Shown: piece by piece, positions 58,797 through 64,000 of the stretch | Numbering within the stretch: position 1 is the stretch's first letter | Layout of the letters: each line of letters opens with the position of its first letter | NCBI GenBank assembly: GCA_019914995.1 | Contig: CM034138.1 | Span: 4,154,001-4,218,000 of the forward strand | Reading direction: 5' to 3' | Source: Acanthochlamys bracteata | Lineage: Eukaryota; Streptophyta; Magnoliopsida; Pandanales; Velloziaceae | DNA length: 64,000 nt | Made by a program: the position numbers and the translations under genes | Notes under the pieces: model-generated | Told to the model about the DNA's origin: nothing | Seen by the model: only the letters and a program-made list of their open reading frames with translations | Database searches by the model: none

Positions 58797-61093
58797 ATTT
58801 GATAAAAGGCCGAGGCTCTCTATTGATCTTCTCACTTGAAGTATATTGGTGGACAAATTTCATCGTCTTGGTCAAGTAAAGCTTATTCGTGAAATGCATC
58901 ATGATATTCACTAATATTATTGCTACTTTCATGCATAGCTCCCATTTATGTTGTGTCATAGGTGTAGAAGTATTTGGGTCTAAATCAACATAAGCTCTTG
59001 AAGTAAGCTTTGGCTTCTCGTTCTTCTCAATATCTTCAATGGTTTAATAGGATCTCAATATCAACATGATATTCACTAATATCTCTATTTCTGACAATCT
59101 TCTTATTAATAGCATCTCAAAGCCCACAGCTAAATTTCTAATAATCATAACCAATAAGTATGCATTGTTTAGATTTTACATCAAGTTTGCACCTTTCAAC
59201 TTTTGAGATATGCACAAAAGCTTTGTAAGCAAACACTTTTAAATAATCATAAGATACTTCTTTACCTGTCCACACCTATTGAGGCACATCAAAGTTAAGA
59301 AGAACTTAACGAGAAAGATTGATCACTCTCACCATTGTGCGCTTTGCTTCACCCTAAAAGAACTTCGGAAGTTTTATATGTGAGAGCATCGACCGAATTC
59401 TCTCACAAATATTGCGATTAATCTCTATTATGTTGAGGTGTCATGGGAAAATTTTTCAAACCGGATTTCATATTATTAACAATATCTTTCAATGACCCTT
59501 TATACTCACTAATATTATCTGCTTGAACACATTTAAGCTTTCTTCTTATTTCTCTTTCACCACTTGCATTGAAGTTCTTAAACACCTCAAATACTTGATT
59601 TTTAGTATTTAAAGCAAAATTCCACACTTTTCTAAATTGGTCCTCAATGAAAGAAACATAATACATAGCACCGCCAAGAGAATTAACATTCATAACGCAT
59701 ACATCAGTATGAATCAACTCTAAGATGTTTGACCTTTAGATGAAAATGACCTATGAAATGCTACTCTATGTTGCTTGCCATTAAAACAATGAGTGCAGGT
59801 TTTACAAGATGTACCATCCAAAAGTAGAAGTTTCCTTCTTGAGAAAATATCAAGTTCCTTATCATCAATGTGGTTAGACGCATGTGTCAAATGTTAGTGG
59901 AGGAGTTATCAACTACATTTACTTTCTTCATTCACACCGTTGCTTGAGTGAAATAGAGTGAGGCAATCTCTGATCTCTTACCACCATAAGAGTGCCTTTG
60001 GTGAGCTTCTATTTACCTTAACCATGTCTATGTACATAGCCTTCATCATTAAGTACTCTAGTGAGATCAAGTTGAAACGCAAATCAGGAATACGTCTCAT
60101 ATTCTTGAGAAATAGCTTATATCCAAGATCAGTCTCTAACAATACATCTCCTATGCTTATGATTTTGGATACTCATTAATTCATCATCTTTACACTACCA
60201 AAGTCACCATAAGTATAATATATGAAAAAAATCTCTTTTATAAGATACATGAAAGAAGCACCAGATCAATCACCCATGAAGAATCCTCACTAGTGAGATT
60301 AATATATACTTCATCATAAACAATGATGATTTTGCTGTGGGAAGTAACCTTTGCGGCATTCTTTTTTTCAAAATATATACCCTACTAAGTATATCATGTT
60401 TCTTCTTCCAGCACTCACTCTCCATAGGGCCTAACCTCTTACAATAGTAACATTCAATGTTTCTTCGGATATGCACTTTTCTCTTAACTTGCTTATATTG
60501 TTACAACAGTATCTACGTTTTGATTTAGTTCTCTCTCTACTCTTAACTGCCAATGCTTCAGATTTATAAGTAATGCCTTATTTCTTCCTTCTATTCTCCT
60601 TATTTAACATGATGTCTTTTGCCATTTGCGTTGTTACTTTGCCATTTCGAACTGAGTTGCTGAGTGAGACAACTAGAGTTTCCGAACTGTCTTGTAAGAA
60701 AGTAAGGAATAGTATAGCTTGTACCTTATCGTCAAGCATTACGTCTATGCCTATAATCTGGTTCATTACATTTTAGAAGATAATCAAATGCTCAGCCATG
60801 GAGTTCCATTCTTTATAATTCATATTTATAATCTTTCAAATCAGAAATGCATTATTCTAAGATATTTTTCTTTCATAAAGACTCCTCAATTTTGCCCATC
60901 ATTTTCGAACATTTATTTCTGAAGACACATGGTGAAATACATTATCAGTGATCCACTGTCTGATCAACCCAATAGTGTTGCAATTCAATTTTTTTCAATC
61001 AGCTTTAGGCATAAAACTTGACTTAGTACTGTCGCCTTCAATTGGATCATACAAATTTTTACTATAAAGTAGATCCTCAATACATTGATTCTT

Positions 61094-61418
61094 TAGGATT
61101 AGGCCTCCACAATAAAAAAAATTGGCCAACTTCTTAAGGGTTATAATCTCCCACTTATATGCACATATCCATTCTGTCAATGTGTGACTATTAATGGCGT
61201 GAGCTGTTAAGCCTACCAAGCCATGATCTACTTAGCTCAACCCAATGCGAGTTGATGACCACCTCGAAGTTAACTAGTCCGTTTTTTACTTGAATGCCAT
61301 CCCAAACTCCTACTTTACTAATAAGGTCATAACACACAAAACTAGTTTGTTTTTAATTCGGGCCTAACAAAACCTACACACTACTAATACGGGCCTATCT
61401 CAACTTTTAAGCCCAATA
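61094..61418 (-). mobile_element. TRIM-family solo LTR inside the Copia fossil
   Basis: The minus strand carries the LTR of the TRIM family at 38832-39288: AAGTAAAAAACGGACTAGTT, CGCATTGGGTTGAGCTAAGT, CATTAATAGTCACACATTGA, ATATAAGTGGGAGATTATAA and AAGAAGTTGGCCAA. It contains middle segments found separately in the two LTRs of the 38.8-kb TRIM. No internal domain accompanies it, so it is best described as a solo LTR. The open frame over 60995-61219 starts in this LTR. Confidence 0.72.
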
Positions 61419-61529
61419 AATATCAGATTGAGTAGTTGGGTGAGGTGAGCTTCACTATAATACCACCTACACTCCTCTATTTGATTGCACATGAAAATTC
61501 AATAAAACATTCTGGCTCTGATACCACTT

Positions 61530-62169
61530 TGAGATAGTGATAATAACTAGTGGCAAATACCTACGCATTAAGTCTACCATTTTTTATGCGATCAAATAGA
61601 TATCAATTATTCAAATATGATTGAATAAAAAAAACCAATCACAAACACAACCATCCACTATCTCAATAATAATTGAATACATATTCATCTTTAGTACACT
61701 ACTAAATGATCACTTAATTTCTAACTACAATGTTAGAGGATACGCATATATTCAAAACCATAATAATAGAGATTTAGAATGATATCACGTATAGTTTGAG
61801 AAGGATGAAGTTGATCCAAGAAATTTCTTCTACGCCTCTTTTCTTCTCTATTTTTGTTGTAGAACAGTAGTGAGGATTTTCTTTGGGAGACGGATAGTAA
61901 GCTTGACAAGCAAATAGCAAGCAAGATAGCGTGGCGGTGGAGCAAGAGAATCACTAACCGTGGTGGAGCAAAGAAGGAGAGATGAGCAAGCCTCTCTCTC
62001 TCTCTCTCTTCTCTCTCTTTTCCTTGCTCTTCTTCTTTGGCTATGACGGCTCAGTTTTCACCTTCAAACCCTCTCTAGATCCTCTTCATCTTTTCTTATT
62101 TTCTTTCTTTAGTTTTAGAAATTACAAAATAGGACCAGCAATATAGAAAATAAGATATTTGGGTCCTTA
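61530..62169 (-). repeat. 5' LTR of the 58-62 kb Copia fossil
   Basis: Starts TGAGATAGTGATAATAACTA next to the primer-binding site and ends around GATATTTGGGTCCTTAAATA. It contains a CTCTCTCTCTCTCTC microsatellite near 61995. Partner of 58164-58796. Confidence 0.8.
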
Positions 62170-63903
62170 AATAGGAGGGAACCCAATAGCTTTCACTCGA
62201 AGAGAAATATATCTAGATCATTCATACCATCTATTAAAATTGGCACTGCACCATTATCCTAGCTATCATTTATTGTCACAAGCTCAAAGTCAAGTGAGGA
62301 TATAAACATCATGTGCATGTTAAAGTGACATTATTTTTTAGTTTATACTTTTAAAACAGTTAGCGTTAAACTACTCAGACTACATATCCGCCATTTCAGT
62401 AAGTGATTACAGGAGAGTGGCAGATGTAATCCTATTAACAACAAAGTATGAAAGTTATAAGTAACAGTAATTAAGTAATCCTCTTCAATAATTATGTTTG
62501 AAGAATACTTAACGATATGCTACATAAGATATTAGAGAACTTATTTCATCCATGCTAGAAGATTAATATAGTATTCAATTTTCCAAATAACACATTTAAA
62601 TATTTAAGAAAACTTAGGACTTATTTTCAGAATGTTTCTATCCAATTGTTAGAGTTAAGAGTGGAGTTGATACCTGAGTAAGACCACATGGTTACTACAA
62701 ATAGATAGTGATGGAACTACAAACATGTTAAATGTAGAATAAATCAAATGTCAAAGATCATCATTCTATTTTAAAATTAAGCGAACATAAGGGCTATTTT
62801 GAAAATGGTTTGTAATGAACTCGAATTCCTTCTACATAGAATTACATTTATTAGTTTAGCAACCATCCAACATAAAAAAAGCTGCCAAAATATTTCACGC
62901 TTTAGCGCTTATGACAAGTCTTGTTTCTTTGCAACTCTGACACTAGTATCATCTTTCTCCTACCCTATATTGATAACATAATTTTTACTAGTGATGATAT
63001 TATTTGGAATAAATTCTCTTAAAGATTTCTTAAACTACATTGTGAGATGAAGAATTTGGGTAGCTTTATCTATTTTCTGAATGTTGACATTTTTTTCAGT
63101 TTAGATAGGTGTTTCTCTCTTAAACAAAACATGCATCTGAATGTATTGCTTGCACTAATTTGACTGACAATAACAATGCACCAAGACCACTTTAGCCAAA
63201 TATGGGTCTTGTCCATTCATATAGTACTCCTCTTGATGATGTGATATTATGTTGCTAGTTTATTAGTGATTGATATATCTCATAGCCACTTATCTTGATA
63301 TTGTATGTGTATAACATATATTCAGCTAGTTCATGACTGCTCCTTGATGCACTCATTATGCAATTGTCCTTTGCATCCTCGAGGGATTGCGTTTCATGGG
63401 TTTCATTATTTCCCTTAGTTGTCCTTAGAGTTACATGTCTATGCTTATTGAACTAGAGATCAAACAGATCAACGATATATTAGTTGTTATTGTTTTATTT
63501 TGGAAGTTCTCTAATTTCTTAATAGAATAAGAAATAGATAATTGTGGCTATATTTGCATTAGATAAAATACTGTGACTTAGCAGTTATCATTACTTAACT
63601 TTTTTTTTATCTTTGTTGGCTTCAGAAGATGTGAGAGTTATTTGTAATGATATTGGTGTCATATATTGTGGCATCGCCCCCAATACAAATTGCTCACAAT
63701 GGCGTTTTACATTAGTGCATCATATATATCCAAAATGACTGTCACTTTATTACCTTTTAGAGTACATTCTATCCATACATAAATATCATGTTGTATAGAT
63801 TATAGATTAACAAAAATACAATACATTATTATCGTTTTTTTGTTATGTTATAATAATTATAAGAAAATAGTTTTCATAAATCCGTTTATAATCATGAGTA
63901 CCT
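62170..63903. other. Intergenic stretch, no gene seen
   Basis: AT-rich, apparently unique sequence with no long open frames, no splice-supported exons and no transposon hallmarks until the CACTA end at 63904. Confidence 0.4.
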
Positions 63904-64000
63904 CACTACAAGAAAATAGTTTAAAAACAACCAAAAAATAAGTCGCTACTATGAAAGCTAGTCGTAATTACTAGTTGCGACTAGAAAATGTCAGTTGTTA
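63904..64000 (+). mobile_element. CACTA transposon left end, running off the window
   Basis: Begins CACTACAAGAAAATAGTTT, the CACTA terminus, followed by subterminal repeats of the TAGTCG(T/C)AA / TTGCGACTAG word in both orientations (63940-63990). The element continues past 64000, so its size and coding content are unknown. Confidence 0.6.

Larger units (their letters stand above)
58164..62169 (-). mobile_element. Ty1/Copia LTR retrotransposon fossil, about 4.0 kb
   Basis: Minus-strand Copia with LTRs at about 58164-58796 and 61530-62169. The primer-binding word (complement of TGGTATCAGAGCC) is at 61514-61526, three bases from the right LTR, which fixes the orientation. Visible parts are gag (about 61090-60580), a CCHC-type knuckle (CYYCKRLGPMESEC near 60450) and the integrase core (MIHTDVCVMN, 59717-59418). 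It is shorter than a full Copia and broken in many places. The LTRs differ strongly by eye (about a fifth of sites), so it is old. No clear target duplication was found. A TRIM LTR sits inside it at 61094-61418. Confidence 0.82.

Noticed and set aside
60995-61219. 74-codon frame taken at first for a Copia gag start
   Set aside because: Most of it matches the LTR of the TRIM family in reverse; only the downstream end overlaps gag sequence.
1-64000. tRNA, rRNA or CRISPR features
   Set aside because: No tRNA A/B-box pair with cloverleaf potential, no rDNA, and no regularly spaced repeats were seen; the tRNA-like words found are LTR primer-binding sites.

Overview
This is nuclear DNA from a flowering plant. 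It is AT-rich, has intron-containing genes with GT..AG splice sites, an intronless LHCB1 light-harvesting gene, a chloroplast COR413 gene, and a dense mix of plant transposons. A fragment of a PEAPOD (TIFY4) gene sits inside one transposon. Because PEAPOD genes are reported missing from grasses, the host is probably a eudicot or another non-grass angiosperm; the species cannot be named from the sequence.

Four host genes look real. (1) 11983-13221 (+): a secreted, GPI-anchored X8-domain callose-binding protein with four exons and a complete 296-residue product. (2) 13939-16923 (-): COR413IM, a chloroplast inner-envelope cold-regulated protein, tail-to-tail with the X8 gene; one exon is one base out of frame as read here. 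(3) 31845-34445 (+): a seven-exon membrane-anchored receptor-like kinase of the At2g42960/At5g18500 type, 511 residues, with a 5' UTR intron. (4) 48879-49685 (+): LHCB1, 268 residues, complete. Downstream of the kinase are two copies of a second X8 gene on the minus strand (about 35.2 kb and 38.1-38.6 kb), at least one of them dead.

The rest is mostly mobile DNA. 0.4-2.4 kb: two small hAT-type elements with 8-bp target duplications. 4.6-9.9 kb: a 5.3-kb PIF/Harbinger element with decayed transposase and Myb-like genes. 19.4-26.8 kb: a three-deep nest in which a Copia lies inside a TRIM-like element, which lies inside an older Copia. 38.8-39.3 kb: a short TRIM with 5-bp target duplications. 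40.1-45.5 kb: hAT and CACTA ends and an old Copia. 46.5-48.0 and 54.8-56.9 kb: two larger hAT-family elements that appear to carry pieces of host genes. 51.5-53.9 kb: a second decayed Harbinger. 58.2-62.2 kb: an old Copia with both LTRs and a TRIM LTR inside it. A CACTA end lies at the right edge.

The most unusual observation is a hAT family, marked by termini CATAGTTGTAAAA and GC-rich subterminal repeats, whose larger members hold host gene fragments. The clearest is a two-exon PEAPOD piece in the 2.08-kb copy.
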